Assembly: GCF_013839445.1 (NCBI RefSeq)
Contig: NZ_JACDIT010000001.1
Span: 636,126 to 700,125, forward strand
Source of the DNA: Chthonobacter albigriseus
Lineage (GTDB): Bacteria; Pseudomonadota; Alphaproteobacteria; Rhizobiales; Pleomorphomonadaceae
Direction: 5' to 3'
DNA: 64,000 nt
This document shows, piece by piece, positions 42,294 through 53,734 of the stretch. Every line of letters starts with the position of its first letter. The stretch's first letter is position 1. The notes beneath the pieces are model-generated. The model searched no databases. It worked only from the letters and a program-made list of their open reading frames with translations, and was not told where the DNA came from. The position numbers and the translations under genes are program-made.

Positions 42294-43763
42294 TCAGGCG
42301 AAGATCGCCAAAGCACCCGCCAGCAAGGCCACCATGCCTGCGAAGAGCATCATGAAGCGTCGGCGTACGATACGGCTGACGGGGTCATGCGCCGCGTCAT
42401 AATCGAACCGCTCCATGACGATCCTGTCGGAGCCGAAGCCGCACTCGACCAGCATGGCGGCAGCCGCATCCATCAAGCCGGGTGGACCGCAGACGAAAGC
42501 GAGCACGCGCGTGCAGTCGAGGTCGGAGACGAAGGCCTTCATGGCGTCCGCAGTCATCCGGCCGCGCCGGGAACCGGCCGGCAGTTCGCCATCCTCCACC
42601 AGCGTGTCGACGCGCAGGTCGAGGCGCTGCGTCAGGTCGAGGATCTCCGCTCGGGCGATCAGGTCCTCGGCACGACGGGTCGCGTAGACAAGGCGATAGG
42701 GACGGCGGTCACCTCGCGCGGCCGCCGACCGCAAGATCGAAAGTATAGGCGCAATGCCGATACCTCCGGCGATCAGCACGAGCGCCTCCGGGTTGCCATG
42801 CTCGACGAAGCTGCCGTGCGGACCATCCACCGCTACGGCCACGCCCGGTTTCAGGGTAGCGACCCGACGAGTGCCATCGCCGGCCTCGCGGATCAGGAAC
42901 CTCAGTCTCGGGAGGTCTTCAGGAGCGGAAGCGATCGAGAACGGGTTGTCCGTTAGGGTATGCCGACCGGCAAAGGCGATCCAGGCGAATTGGCCAGGGC
43001 GGAAGGCGAACCGCGCCTGTTCAGACAGGGCGGTCAGCTCTACCACGGTCGGCGACAGCCGCCTGACACCCTCGATCCTGAACCCGTGACCATAGGCTGT
43101 GCGAGGACGGACCGCATAGACGACGACGAGCGATCCAATCCCCACTGCCGCCAGCAGCAAGATCATCGTGAGGGCGGCCGGCGTGAACAGGGACTCGCCA
43201 CGATGCGCCGCGTGAAGGGCAACGAGCACGACAATGAGGGTCGCCCCGAGCCCGTGTACCAGGCGCCAGATCTCGTAGCGCATGATGCGGCCGCGAAACC
43301 ATTTCGCCCACGGCACCAGGACGAGAAGGAAAAGAGTCGCCGCCAATCCCGGGGCATTGCCGGGCGCTGCGAGGGAGTTGGCGAGCCGCGTCGCATAGCG
43401 TGGCAGGGAGGGCAATCCATGTTGCAGGGGGATCGCGAAGACATGAACGGCGACCAGCGCGAGAACCGCCATACCGGCCATCCGATGAAACCCCATCGTC
43501 ACGTCAAGTCCAAGCCTGCCGGAGACTCTCTCGAAGCGTCCGGAAGTGACGAACTGCGCGAGCAGCATAGCCAGGGCAGCCACGCCCGCGGCGACCACCA
43601 CGGCTTTGCCGATGGTAGGCCCGCCATCTGCGATCGATGCCACAGTGGGCCCGATTACGGCCACCGCGTAGAGGGCCGCGAGCAACCAGCCGGGAAGGCC
43701 GGCTGACGGCGATTGTTTGGGGTCGCCCGGTCCGTTCATGGCTGCATCTCCGGCACCCTTCAT
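42294..43763 (-). CDS. Ferric reductase-like transmembrane flavoprotein
   Basis: A 489-residue protein joining a heme-b membrane domain to a ferredoxin reductase-type FAD/NAD(P) domain. Candidate heme histidines lie in GFHRMAGMAVLALVAVHVF and RLVHGLGATLIVVLVALHAAH. FAD binding is seen in FRPGQFAWIAF and DNPFSIASAPE, and nucleotide binding in LIAGGIGIAPILS and CGPPGLMDAA. An extra helix closes the C-terminus (RFMMLFAGMVALLAGALAIFA). It would pass electrons from NAD(P)H across the membrane. The start may be ATG 43739. It lies 137 bp from the DedA-coupled gene on the same strand. Confidence 0.85.
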   Translation of the reverse strand: MKGAGDAAMNGPGDPKQSPSAGLPGWLLAALYAVAVIGPTVASIADGGPTIGKAVVVAAGVAALAMLLAQFVTSGRFERVSGRLGLDVTMGFHRMAGMAVLALVAVHVFAIPLQHGLPSLPRYATRLANSLAAPGNAPGLAATLFLLVLVPWAKWFRGRIMRYEIWRLVHGLGATLIVVLVALHAAHRGESLFTPAALTMILLLAAVGIGSLVVVYAVRPRTAYGHGFRIEGVRRLSPTVVELTALSEQARFAFRPGQFAWIAFAGRHTLTDNPFSIASAPEDLPRLRFLIREAGDGTRRVATLKPGVAVAVDGPHGSFVEHGNPEALVLIAGGIGIAPILSILRSAAARGDRRPYRLVYATRRAEDLIARAEILDLTQRLDLRVDTLVEDGELPAGSRRGRMTADAMKAFVSDLDCTRVLAFVCGPPGLMDAAAAMLVECGFGSDRIVMERFDYDAAHDPVSRIVRRRFMMLFAGMVALLAGALAIFA

Positions 43764-43855
43764 AGCAGCAAGCTGCTCGGTGCGTTTTGAGGTCAGTCAA
43801 CGCCGGGACCGTCTGGTTTCAACGCGCCGGATCAACAGCGCGGAAGGGAAGCTTG

Positions 43856-43978
43856 ATGACGAAGGCATCCATGCTCGACATCCAGGTCGCCATCGACCTC
43901 GTCGAGACCGACCACCGCTCCGGCCAACCGAAAGCCCAGATGCTGCCTTGCCCTGGGGCGTGTTTCGCCGGACGCTGA
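43856..43978 (+). CDS. Possible 40-residue small ORF or gene remnant
   Basis: ATG 43856 has a good ribosome site (GGAAGGGAAG) and opens MTKASMLDIQVAIDLVETDH, ending at 43978 after GACFAGR. It lies in the 267-bp gap between two minus-strand genes. The opening looks like a real protein start while the end looks random, so it may be the stump of a deleted gene. Nothing else is evident in the gap. Confidence 0.3.
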   Translation: MTKASMLDIQVAIDLVETDHRSGQPKAQMLPCPGACFAGR

Positions 43979-44030
43979 AAAGGGCGGGCGATCGCGGCAA
44001 CGCGTGAGTGGTCGTCGCACTTGATGAATT

Positions 44031-45230
44031 CTATGCCGTACGGAGTGCCCGCTCTACGCCGCGGAGTTCGGCGAGGCCCTTCAGGCGGCCGATGGCGGGG
44101 TATCCGGGCTGGGCGCCGCGGGCGAGGTCGTCGAGGATGTCCTGGCCGTGGTCGGGGCGCATCGGGATCACCGCGTCGGTGCGGCCTTCGGCGCGGCGGC
44201 GGGCCTCCTCGCAGAGCAGGGCGGCGACGATCGCCACCATGTCGGCGTCGCCGTCCAGGTGCTCGTCCTCGTGGAAGGAGCAGGGCGTGACGGCCGCCTC
44301 CTTGCGGACGTTGCGCAGGTGGGCGAAGTGGATCCGCGGCCCCAGCCGCTCGATCATGCCGGGCAGGTCGTTGTCGTGGCGGGCGCCGAGCGAGCCGGTG
44401 CAGAGCGTCGCGCCATTCGCCGGGCTCGCAACGGCATCCAGGATGTGTCGGTAGTCGGCTTCGGTCGACATGATGCGCGGCAGGCCCATCAGCGGGAACG
44501 GGGGGTCGTCCGGGTGGCAGCAGAGCCGCAGGCCCAGCTGCTCGGCGGTCGGGACCACCTCGGTGAGGAAATCGACGAGGTGGCCGCGCAGACGGTCCGG
44601 CGAGATCGCCGCGTAACGCGCCAGTTCCGCGCGCAGGCCGTCGAGCCCGCCGGAGTCTGCGGCACCTGGCAGGCCGGCGTTGACGCTGCGCGAAAGCCGG
44701 ACCTTCGCCGCGTCGGGCATCGACGCGAAACGGCGTGTAGCCTCCTCGACGATCTCGGCGGGGTAGCTCTCTGTCGCCCCCGCGCGCTGGAGGAGGTGGA
44801 TGTCGAAAACGGCGAAGTCGGCGTGGTCGAAGCGCATGGTGGTGCCGCCGTGGGCGACCTTCCAAGCGAGATCGGTGCGGGTCCAGTCGAGCACGGGCAT
44901 GAAGTTGTAGCAGACGACCTCGATACCGGCGGCGGCGATGGCCTCCAGCGACCGGCGGTAGGCGTCCAGATGGTCGCGCCAGTCGCCGGTCTGCGTCTTG
45001 ATCGCCTCCGAAACGGGCAAGCTCTCCACCACCTCCCACTCCAGGCCGCTCGGCGCGCCGTCAGGCCGGACGCGAACCTCCGCCTGCCGACGGGCGATCT
45101 CCTCCGGCGTCCAGACATCACCGGTCGGGACGTGGTGGAGGGCCGTGACGATGCCCTCGGCACCGGCCTGCCGCGCGTCGGCAATGGTGACCTTGTCGAC
45201 CGGGCCGAACCAACGCCAAGTGTGTCTCAT
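44031..45230 (-). CDS. uxuA: Mannonate dehydratase
   Basis: A 399-residue enzyme of the glucuronate branch that converts D-mannonate to 2-keto-3-deoxygluconate, using Mn or Fe. The start MRHTWRWFGPVDKVTI and the segments GAEGIVTALHHVP, CYNFMPVLDWTRTDL, LCCHPDDPPFPLMGLPRI and MRPDHGQDI are characteristic of UxuA. It is the last gene of a TRAP transporter operon read from the minus strand, with a GntR regulator divergent at the top. This defines a hexuronate or aldonate uptake and catabolism unit. Confidence 0.95.
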   Translation of the reverse strand: MRHTWRWFGPVDKVTIADARQAGAEGIVTALHHVPTGDVWTPEEIARRQAEVRVRPDGAPSGLEWEVVESLPVSEAIKTQTGDWRDHLDAYRRSLEAIAAAGIEVVCYNFMPVLDWTRTDLAWKVAHGGTTMRFDHADFAVFDIHLLQRAGATESYPAEIVEEATRRFASMPDAAKVRLSRSVNAGLPGAADSGGLDGLRAELARYAAISPDRLRGHLVDFLTEVVPTAEQLGLRLCCHPDDPPFPLMGLPRIMSTEADYRHILDAVASPANGATLCTGSLGARHDNDLPGMIERLGPRIHFAHLRNVRKEAAVTPCSFHEDEHLDGDADMVAIVAALLCEEARRRAEGRTDAVIPMRPDHGQDILDDLARGAQPGYPAIGRLKGLAELRGVERALRTA

Positions 45231-45263
45231 CGAAGTCCCCTGAAGTGGAGCGGGCCGCAGCCC

Positions 45264-46541
45264 TCAGCCGAAGGCGAGATTGGGCAGGAAAAGCACCAGG
45301 CCCGGCAGGAAGAGCAGCGCAACGATCAGCGCGACGACGGCCGCGATGAAGGGGATGGACTCGATCGAGTATTCCTCGATGCTGACGTCCATCAGGGCGC
45401 AGACGGCGAACATCGCCGAGCCGCTCGGCCAGGTCATACCGCCGAGGGTGACGATGCTCATCATCAGGATGCCGAAGTGCACGGGGTCCATGCCGATCTG
45501 CTTGATGATCGGCACGAAGATCGGCGTCAGCAGCAGCACCATCACCGTGCTGTCGAGCGCAAGACCGGCGACCAGCAGGAACACCAGGATCAGGAAGACG
45601 ATCAGGTTGGGGTCGGAGAGGCCGTCCAGCATCCAGGACGCGAGCGACTGCGGCACCTGCAGGTAGATGGTCGCGTAGCCAACCATGCCGCTCATCAGGA
45701 TGATCAGCATGATCAGGCCGACGTCCGACGAGGCGTGGACGAAGCTCCGCCAGATCTTGTCGAAGGTCAGCTCGCGGTGGGCAAGCCAGCCGACGACGAG
45801 GGCGTAGACCACGGCGAAGGCCCCCACTTCCGACGGGGTGAAGACGCCGCCGCGGATCGCCAGCACCAGGGCGACCGGAAAGAGCAGCGCCCATTTGGCG
45901 TCCCATGCGGCAAGCGCCAGCGCCTTCACTGTCGGCCGCTCAGAATTCGCGACCACATAGCCACGGCGGCGGGAGATGACGTAGGTGGTCGCCATCAGCA
46001 CCGCCATCATCAGCAATCCGGGGATGATGCCGGCCAGGAAGAGCCGTCCGATCGAGACGTTGCCGACGTAGCCGTAGAGGATCAGCCCGATCGACGGCGG
46101 GATCGTCGCGGTGATCAGCGAGCCGACGGCGATCGCGGCCGCGGAGAAGCCCTTGCCGTAGCCCTTGGCGACCATGGTGGGCCCGAGGATGCGCGCCTCC
46201 ATCGCCGCGTCGGCGACGGCCGAGCCCGACACACCGCCCATCAGCGTGGAGAGCACGATGGCGACCTGCGCGAGGCCGCCCGACATCCAGCCGACCGCCA
46301 CCAGCGACACCTTGAGCAGGCGGTCGGTGATGCCGCTCTCGTTCATCAGGTGGCCGGCCAGCACGAAGAAGGGCACCGCCAGCAGCGGGAAGCTCTGGCT
46401 CATCGAGGCGATCTTCTGCACGCCGATGGACATCGGCATGCCGGGCTCGGTCATGAAGAAGAGGAAGCCGGCGATGCCGGTGGCGAAGGCGACCGGCATG
46501 CCGATGGCCATCAGGACGACGAAGACGACGGCGATCAGCAT
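45264..46541 (-). CDS. TRAP transporter large permease subunit (DctM type)
   Basis: A 425-residue membrane protein with about twelve helices, beginning MLIAVVFVVLMAIGMPVAFATGIAG. The family segments GHLMNESGITDRLL and GSAVADAAMEARILGPTM (the GSxxAxxA-like loop) are present. ATG 46541 is one base from the small subunit stop; a longer frame to 46628 is read-through of that gene. With DctQ and DctP it forms a sodium-driven importer. The linkage to uxuA suggests hexuronates or mannonate as substrate. Confidence 0.93.
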   Translation of the reverse strand: MLIAVVFVVLMAIGMPVAFATGIAGFLFFMTEPGMPMSIGVQKIASMSQSFPLLAVPFFVLAGHLMNESGITDRLLKVSLVAVGWMSGGLAQVAIVLSTLMGGVSGSAVADAAMEARILGPTMVAKGYGKGFSAAAIAVGSLITATIPPSIGLILYGYVGNVSIGRLFLAGIIPGLLMMAVLMATTYVISRRRGYVVANSERPTVKALALAAWDAKWALLFPVALVLAIRGGVFTPSEVGAFAVVYALVVGWLAHRELTFDKIWRSFVHASSDVGLIMLIILMSGMVGYATIYLQVPQSLASWMLDGLSDPNLIVFLILVFLLVAGLALDSTVMVLLLTPIFVPIIKQIGMDPVHFGILMMSIVTLGGMTWPSGSAMFAVCALMDVSIEEYSIESIPFIAAVVALIVALLFLPGLVLFLPNLAFG

Positions 46542-46542
46542 G

Positions 46543-47061
46543 TCAAAGCTCCACCACGGCCGGCTCGTCGCGGTCGGCGGCGGTGCGGCTGTAGACGAGC
46601 ACGCCCTCGGCGCGACGCCGCCAGGCAACGACCATGTTGTGGGCGAGCGCCACTGCGATCATCGCGCAGCCGACCGGCACGGCCACCGTTACCCAGGCGT
46701 AGGAAAGGGTGCTGTCGCCGAACTGCCGTTCGCTGTTGAGCCAGGTGAGCTTCAGGCCCTCCACCGCCAGGAAGGCGAGGAATATGAGCACCAGCGCCGA
46801 GCAGGCCATCTCCAGCCAGAACTGGCGGCGGTAGCCGAGATACTTCACGAGCACCTCCATGCCGAGGTGGGACTTCTCGCGCATCGCCCGGGCGGCGCCG
46901 AAGAAGCAGAGCCAGATGAAGAGAAGCTGGGCCATGTCGACGGACCAGGTCAGCGGATGGCCGAAGAAGCGCAGAATGGCAGCCACGAAGACCAGGCCGG
47001 TGATGACCGCCAGCAGCGCGAAGCAGACGGCCGCCTCCAGAAGCGAGAGCCGCTTCAGCAT
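46543..47061 (-). CDS. TRAP transporter small permease subunit (DctQ type)
   Basis: A 172-residue protein with four helices: LEAAVCFALLAVITGLVFVAA, WSVDMAQLLFIWLCFFGAA, FWLEMACSALVLIFLAFLAV and YAWVTVAVPVGCAMIAVALA. The LFIWLCFFGAARAMREKSHLG segment is typical of DctQ. It lies between the binding protein and large permease genes. A stable hairpin separates it from the binding-protein gene. Confidence 0.92.
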   Translation of the reverse strand: MLKRLSLLEAAVCFALLAVITGLVFVAAILRFFGHPLTWSVDMAQLLFIWLCFFGAARAMREKSHLGMEVLVKYLGYRRQFWLEMACSALVLIFLAFLAVEGLKLTWLNSERQFGDSTLSYAWVTVAVPVGCAMIAVALAHNMVVAWRRRAEGVLVYSRTAADRDEPAVVEL

Positions 47062-47086
47062 GGCTTACCTCCAACGTCGGGGGACT

Positions 47087-47111
47087 GGCGCGGGCCGAGG
47101 AGGCCCGCGCC
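47087..47111 (-). promoter_or_regulatory. Intercistronic hairpin after the TRAP binding-protein gene
   Basis: GGCGCGGGCC (47087-47096) and GGCCCGCGCC (47102-47111) form a perfect 10-bp stem with a 5-base loop in the 63-bp gap between dctP and dctQ. No T-tract follows on the transcribed strand. It mirrors the hairpin at 3766-3791 in the ABC operon and probably sets a high binding-protein to permease ratio. Confidence 0.6.
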
Positions 47112-47124
47112 CGAGAAAGGCGGC

Positions 47125-48099
47125 CTACTGGTTGGCGATCGCTTCCAGCTCGCCGCCGAGGTCCGAGTAGCCGAGCTTGTCATAGACGCCCTTGGTCGCT
47201 TCCTTGAAGACGGCCGTGTCGGCCTCGCTGACGGTCATGCCGGCGGCGGTGAGCTCCTGCTCGATGCGGGCGAGCGCGTCGCGGGTGCCATAGGAAGCGA
47301 CGTCGCCGGCCTTGAGGGCCTCCTCGCGGAGGATCGTCTGCAGCTCGGCCGGCAGGCTGTCGAACCAAGGCGCACTGGTGACGAGGCCGGTGATCAGGTT
47401 GATGTGGCCGGTCTTGGTGACGAACTTGGTGACCTCGCTGAGCTTGGCGCCCTGCCCGGCCGGCAGCTGGGCCTCGACGGCATCGATCACCTTCTGCTCG
47501 AGGGCGGAATAGACCTCGGCAAAGGGCATCGGCGTCGGCGTCGCGCCCATGGCGGTGACGGTCTCCACCCAGACCGGCGCGCCGGGCGTGCGCATGCGGA
47601 TGCCGGCGAGGTCGGCGGGCGCCTTGACCGGGACGTTGGTCCACAGGTGGCGTTCGCCCTGCCACCAGTTGAACGAGAGGACCTGATGGCCCGAGGTGTC
47701 GTGCAACTGCTTCACCCAGCCCTCGAAGAGCGGCGAGGTGACGATCTTGCGCATGCCGTCGTAGCCGGAGGCGAGGTAGGGCGCGCCGAGTACGCCGAAC
47801 TCCTTCTGGAACACCGCAAGCCGTCCGCCGTCGACGACGACGGCGACCGGCGCGCCCGCACGAGCCTGCTCCAGCACGTCCTCGTCCGCGCCGAGCTGCG
47901 AGTTCGGGAAGAGCTTGACCTCGAGCGCACCCTTGGACCGCTCGGCCACCGCCGCCTGGAAGGACTCCAGCCCCTTGTAGAGCGGGTCTGTGGTGGTCAG
48001 CGCCGTGTTGATGCTCAGGGTGTAGTCAGCGGCAAGTGTCGGACCGGCGACCAGCATGGCCCCGAGCGCAAAAATCGTCTTGAGCGACTGCAGTTTCAT
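47125..48099 (-). CDS. TRAP transporter substrate-binding protein (DctP type)
   Basis: A 324-residue periplasmic protein. The signal peptide covers residues 1-23 (KTIFALGAMLVAGPTLA, then ADYTLS). The selectivity helix region GIRMRTPGAPVWVETVTAMG contains the arginine that binds the substrate carboxylate, and MPFAEVYSALEQKVIDAVE is the usual following block. It is the first gene of the operon and divergent from the GntR regulator. The genetic context favours a sugar acid such as glucuronate. Confidence 0.93.
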   Translation of the reverse strand: MKLQSLKTIFALGAMLVAGPTLAADYTLSINTALTTTDPLYKGLESFQAAVAERSKGALEVKLFPNSQLGADEDVLEQARAGAPVAVVVDGGRLAVFQKEFGVLGAPYLASGYDGMRKIVTSPLFEGWVKQLHDTSGHQVLSFNWWQGERHLWTNVPVKAPADLAGIRMRTPGAPVWVETVTAMGATPTPMPFAEVYSALEQKVIDAVEAQLPAGQGAKLSEVTKFVTKTGHINLITGLVTSAPWFDSLPAELQTILREEALKAGDVASYGTRDALARIEQELTAAGMTVSEADTAVFKEATKGVYDKLGYSDLGGELEAIANQ

Positions 48100-48164
48100 G
48101 GTTTCCTCCCGGAACGCGGCATTCTCCCCCGACGCCGCTTCCCTGAAGACTAGTATGGTAGTAT
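48100..48164. promoter_or_regulatory. Divergent promoter and candidate GntR operator
   Basis: The 65-bp gap between dctP and the regulator gene must hold both promoters. Its only AT-rich part, 48150-48168, contains TAGTATGGTAGTATATG with a repeated TAGTAT/GTAGTAT element. Position and composition suit a site for the GntR-family regulator; the half-site structure is not clear enough to be sure. Confidence 0.45.
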
Positions 48165-48887
48165 ATGACTGTCAACATGAGCCAACCCGAACCGCTTCGC
48201 GCGCTTGACGACGACCATCCGCAAAGCCGGCGGGTGACGGTCAGCGGGCGCGTCTTCGACGTCGTCCGCGAGGCCATCGTGCAGCTGCGGTTCGGACCGG
48301 GAAACCCGCTGTCGGAGGCCGACGTTGCCCGTCAGCTCGGCGTGTCCCGCCAGCCGGTCCGCGAGGCCTTCATCAAGCTCGCCGAGGTCGGGCTGGTGGA
48401 GATCCGGCCGCAGCGGGGCACCTTCGTCCGGATGATCTCCGTGCGCGAGGTCGCCAACGCGCGCTTCATCCGCGAGGCGATCGAGGTGGCGATCGTGCGC
48501 AAGGCCGCGACCGAGGCCTCCGAGCCGCATCTCGCTGTGCTCGACGACATCATCGCCGGCCAGCGCAAGTCGGCCGAACGGGCCGACCATGCCGGGTTCC
48601 TGCGGCTCGACGAGGCCTTCCACCAGGCGCTCGCGCATGCGGCCGACTGCGATGATGCCTGGCGTGTGCTGGAAGGGCTGAAGGCGCAGATGGACAGGGT
48701 CCGCTACCTCTCGCTGCCGGAGGCGACCCCGATCGACGTGCTGATCGACCAGCACGCGCAGATCCTCGCCGGCGTTCGCGCTCGGGCGCCGGAAAAGGCC
48801 GAGGCCGCGATGCGCCAGCATCTCTCGGAGATCCTCCTGTCGTTGCCGCGCCTCGCCGAGAAGCACCCGGCCTTCTTCACGGCCTGA
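48165..48887 (+). CDS. GntR family transcriptional regulator (FadR subfamily, FCD domain)
   Basis: A 240-residue regulator. The winged helix covers about 25-90 (LSEADVARQLGVSRQPVREAF, LVEIRPQRGTFV). The C-terminal all-helical FCD domain has metal-ligand candidates in RLDEAFHQALAHAA and DQHAQILAGV. Members of this class control uxu/uxa genes in response to hexuronates or mannonate. It is divergent from the TRAP-uxuA operon, so it is most likely its repressor. The start could be ATG 48165 or 48177. Confidence 0.9.
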   Translation: MTVNMSQPEPLRALDDDHPQSRRVTVSGRVFDVVREAIVQLRFGPGNPLSEADVARQLGVSRQPVREAFIKLAEVGLVEIRPQRGTFVRMISVREVANARFIREAIEVAIVRKAATEASEPHLAVLDDIIAGQRKSAERADHAGFLRLDEAFHQALAHAADCDDAWRVLEGLKAQMDRVRYLSLPEATPIDVLIDQHAQILAGVRARAPEKAEAAMRQHLSEILLSLPRLAEKHPAFFTA

Positions 48888-48993
48888 TGCCCACCGCACC
48901 GATTCCCAGGGGCTGTCCGGCGTGCCACACTCGCCGCCCTGGATCGGCCAGCCCCCGAGAACAGCGGGCAGCCGAGGTGGAGGGAAGAGATCG

Positions 48994-50769
48994 ATGACCG
49001 CGCCGTCCGATGCCGAAACCGTGCGCCTGTTCCTGGAACGGCTGGAGCGCGCGCTGAACGACCGCGACCCGGCGGCCGCGGCGGCGCTGTTCGCCGAGCG
49101 CTCGTTCTGGCGGGACCTCGTCGCCTTCACCTGGACGATCTCCACCCAGGAAGGCCGGCCCGCCATCGCGGCGATGCTGGCGTCCCAGCTGCCGACCGTC
49201 GCACCGGTGCGCTTCTCCGCCGAGGGCGCGCCGACGCGGACCGACGACGGGACCGTCGAGGCGTGGTTCACCTTCGAGACGCGGCAGGCGCGCGGGCGCG
49301 GGCACCTCCGCCTCAAGGACGGGCTCGGCTTCACCCTCCTCACCGCCATCACCGAACTGATCGGCTTCGAGGAGAAGCGTGGCCGGACGCGGCCGTTCGG
49401 CACCGTGCACGGCCCGGTACGCGGCACCACCAACTGGATCCAGCAGAAGGAGGCGGCGTCGGCGGCGCTCGGGCGCACCACGCAGCCCTATGTGGTCGTC
49501 GTCGGCGGCGGACAGGCCGGGATCGTGCTCGGCGCGCGGCTCAGGCAGCTCGGCGTGCCGCACGTCGTCGTGGAGAAGACCGCCCGTCCCGGCGACACCT
49601 GGCGCAACCGCTACGACAGCCTCGTTCTGCACGACCCCATCTGGTACGACCACCTGCCCTACATCCCGTTCCCCGACACCTTTCCGGTGTTCACGCCGAA
49701 GGACCAGATCGCCGACTGGCTAGAGATGTACGCCAAGGTGATGGAGGTGGAGTTCTGGGGCTCTACCGAATGCCTCAAGGCTAGCTACGACGCGGAAGCC
49801 CGGGAGTGGGCCGTCCGGGTCCGCCGATCGGGCGAGGAGATCGTGCTTCGGCCGCAGCAGCTGGTCTTCGCCACCGGCTCCTACGGCCCGCCGAAGGAGA
49901 TCGACCTGCCCGGCAAGGCGTTGTTCGAAGGCCTCCTGTACCACTCCGCGCACCACAAGACCGCGGCCGGGCACGCCGGCAAGCGGGTGGTCGTCGTCGG
50001 CGCGAACACCTCGGCGCACGACATCGCCGCCGATTTCTGCGAGCACGGCGCCGACGTCACGATGATCCAGCGCTCGCCGACCACCGTCGTCCGGTCGGAG
50101 ACGCTGCTGGACGTCGCCTTCGAGGGGCTCTACTCGGAGAACGCGCTCGCCCGCGGCATCACCACCGACATCGCCGACCTCACCTTCGCCTCCGTCCCCT
50201 TCCGCCTGATGCCCGAGGGCCAGCTGAAGCTCTACGAGACGATCCGGCCGCGGGACGCGGCGCTGATCGCTCGGCTGGAGAAGGCGGGCTTCCGCACCGA
50301 CTACGGCGAGGACGGCACCGGCCACATGATGAAGGCGCTGCGCACCGGGTCCGGCTTCTACCTCGACGTCGGCGCCTCGGAGCTGATCGCGCGCGGCGAC
50401 ATCAAGGTCCGCAGCGGCGTCGAGCCGACCGGCCTCACCGCGCGATCGGTCATCCTTTCCGACGGTAGCGAGGTGGCGGCCGACGTGATCGTCTTTGCCA
50501 CCGGCTTCAAGCCGATGAACGCCTGGGTCGCCGATCTCGTCTCGCAGGACGCGGCGGACCTGATCGGGCCCAACTGGGGCTACGGCTCCGGCACCAAGGG
50601 CGATCCCGGCCCCTGGCTCGGGGAACTCCGCAACATGTGGAAGCCGCTCCGGCATGAGGCGTTGTGGTTCCACGGCGGCAACCTTCACCTCAACCGCTTC
50701 CACTCGCTGCACGTCGCCCTGCAGCTGAAAGCGCGGATGGAGGGCCTGCCGACACCCGTCTACGGATGA
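48994..50769 (+). CDS. Flavin-containing monooxygenase with N-terminal NTF2-like domain
   Basis: A 591-residue protein. Residues 1 to about 135 resemble a SnoaL/NTF2-like domain ([22 protein letters not shown]). The rest is a group B flavin monooxygenase: FAD motif [20 protein letters not shown] near residue 167, NADPH motif [16 protein letters not shown], and [10 protein letters not shown] at the end of the FAD domain. Such enzymes oxygenate ketones, amines or sulfur compounds. ATG 48994 follows a GGAGGGAAGAG ribosome site. The fused N-terminal domain is a recurrent arrangement in uncharacterised members. Substrate unknown. Confidence 0.88.
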   Translation: MTAPSDAETVRLFLERLERALNDRDPAAAAALFAERSFWRDLVAFTWTISTQEGRPAIAAMLASQLPTVAPVRFSAEGAPTRTDDGTVEAWFTFETRQARGRGHLRLKDGLGFTLLTAITELIGFEEKRGRTRPFGTVHGPVRGTTNWIQQKEAASAALGRTTQPYVVVVGGGQAGIVLGARLRQLGVPHVVVEKTARPGDTWRNRYDSLVLHDPIWYDHLPYIPFPDTFPVFTPKDQIADWLEMYAKVMEVEFWGSTECLKASYDAEAREWAVRVRRSGEEIVLRPQQLVFATGSYGPPKEIDLPGKALFEGLLYHSAHHKTAAGHAGKRVVVVGANTSAHDIAADFCEHGADVTMIQRSPTTVVRSETLLDVAFEGLYSENALARGITTDIADLTFASVPFRLMPEGQLKLYETIRPRDAALIARLEKAGFRTDYGEDGTGHMMKALRTGSGFYLDVGASELIARGDIKVRSGVEPTGLTARSVILSDGSEVAADVIVFATGFKPMNAWVADLVSQDAADLIGPNWGYGSGTKGDPGPWLGELRNMWKPLRHEALWFHGGNLHLNRFHSLHVALQLKARMEGLPTPVYG

Positions 50770-50842
50770 CGGCGACGGGTGGCGGATCAGGCCGGGGCGG
50801 GCTATAGCTCGCGCCGACCTCCGCTTCGCACATCCGGGCCCC

Positions 50843-52681
<1,839 letters not shown>

Positions 52682-52691
52682 CCCGAACCGG

Positions 52692-53270
52692 TCAGCCGGC
52701 GTGGTCGTGGCCGTCCTTGCCGTGCTCGGCGGGGGCCGCACCGTGGCCGCCGTGGTCGTCCTTCTTGCCGGCGCCGGCAGCGACGGCCTCGACTGCGAAC
52801 TCCACGTCGACGGTGCCGGCCTTCTCGAAGGTCAGCGTGCCCTTGACGCGCTCGCCTTCCTTCAAGCCCGCCTTCAGGTCCAGGAACATGAGGTGGAAGG
52901 AGCCGGGCTTCAGCGCAACCTCGCCGCCGGCCGGGATTTCGATGCCCTCGGGAAGCGGGCGCATGCGCATGACGTCGCCTTCCATCGCCATCTCGTGGAT
53001 CTCCACGCGGCCGGCGAAGGTGGCGGTACCGGAGACGAGGCGGTCCGGTTCCGTGCCGGTGTTGACGATGGTGGTGAAGCCGCCGGCGACCTTGGCGCCT
53101 TCCGGCGTCGCACGGGCCCAGGGGTGCTTCAGCTCCAGGGTGCCGACCTTGACGCTGTGCGCGGAGGCGGCGGCGGCGATCGCCAGGAAGACGGCGAGGG
53201 CGAGTGCGAGAAGGCCGATGGTCTCCTCGATTCCGGAGGGGCGGAGGAGGCGGGAAAGCTTGTTGGTCAT
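52692..53270 (-). CDS. PCu(A)C-type copper chaperone
   Basis: A 192-residue secreted or anchored periplasmic protein. An N-terminal helix (IGLLALALAVFLAIAAAASA) is followed by the cupredoxin-like domain. Copper ligands of the H(M)X10MX21HXM motif are visible in VEIHEMAM, VMRMRPL and FHLMFLDL. The C-terminus is His-rich (DDHGGHGAAPAEHGKDGHDH), a further metal site. It delivers Cu(I) to cytochrome oxidase. ATG 53270 is the start; the frame stays open upstream by chance. A DUF2946-type gene follows upstream on the same strand. Confidence 0.9.
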   Translation of the reverse strand: MTNKLSRLLRPSGIEETIGLLALALAVFLAIAAAASAHSVKVGTLELKHPWARATPEGAKVAGGFTTIVNTGTEPDRLVSGTATFAGRVEIHEMAMEGDVMRMRPLPEGIEIPAGGEVALKPGSFHLMFLDLKAGLKEGERVKGTLTFEKAGTVDVEFAVEAVAAGAGKKDDHGGHGAAPAEHGKDGHDHAG

Positions 53271-53359
53271 GATGGTCGTTCCGAAACATGCCGGACGCGA
53301 GGCCTTGGCCGGTCCAGCGGACTGATGATCGTGGGATCGCAGCCTTTGGCTGCGGTTCA

Positions 53360-53734
53360 TCAGGCTTCGGCGGGAGGAGCGCGCGGATTCAGAGGTCCGC
53401 GCGCCGGGGGCCGGCGCGGTGCGGCTTCGGAAGGCCCATCGGCGGTCGCCAGCGCCACCCGGACGGGTGGCAGCGGAGCCGCCGCGCCACCCGGCGGATG
53501 GGCCGGCGGCGTGGAGGCCGCGCAGAGTATGCAGCAGAGTGCGCCGTGCGCCGCGTGGCCGGCGTCCCCGGTCTGCGAGACGCCGTCGTCCAACCCTTCG
53601 CAGATCACGAAGGGGTCGCCCGCCAGCATGCGTGCCTCGGCGGCCTGGAGCGGCGCCAGGATCTGCAGGACGAGCGCATAGGCGGCGAAGATCGCCACCC
53701 AGATCCGTCCAGCCGATGTCAGCGTCCGCGTCAT
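53360..53734 (-). CDS. DUF2946-like small protein beside the copper chaperone
   Basis: A 124-residue protein with an N-terminal hydrophobic segment (IWVAIFAAYALVLQILAPL), a central GHAAHGALCCILC stretch with three cysteines and two histidines, and a low-complexity Pro/Ala tail. This pattern matches DUF2946 proteins that are often found with copper proteins. The Cys/His cluster suggests metal binding. It is transcribed 89 bp ahead of the PCu(A)C gene and probably in the same operon. Confidence 0.72.
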   Translation of the reverse strand: MTRTLTSAGRIWVAIFAAYALVLQILAPLQAAEARMLAGDPFVICEGLDDGVSQTGDAGHAAHGALCCILCAASTPPAHPPGGAAAPLPPVRVALATADGPSEAAPRRPPARGPLNPRAPPAEA

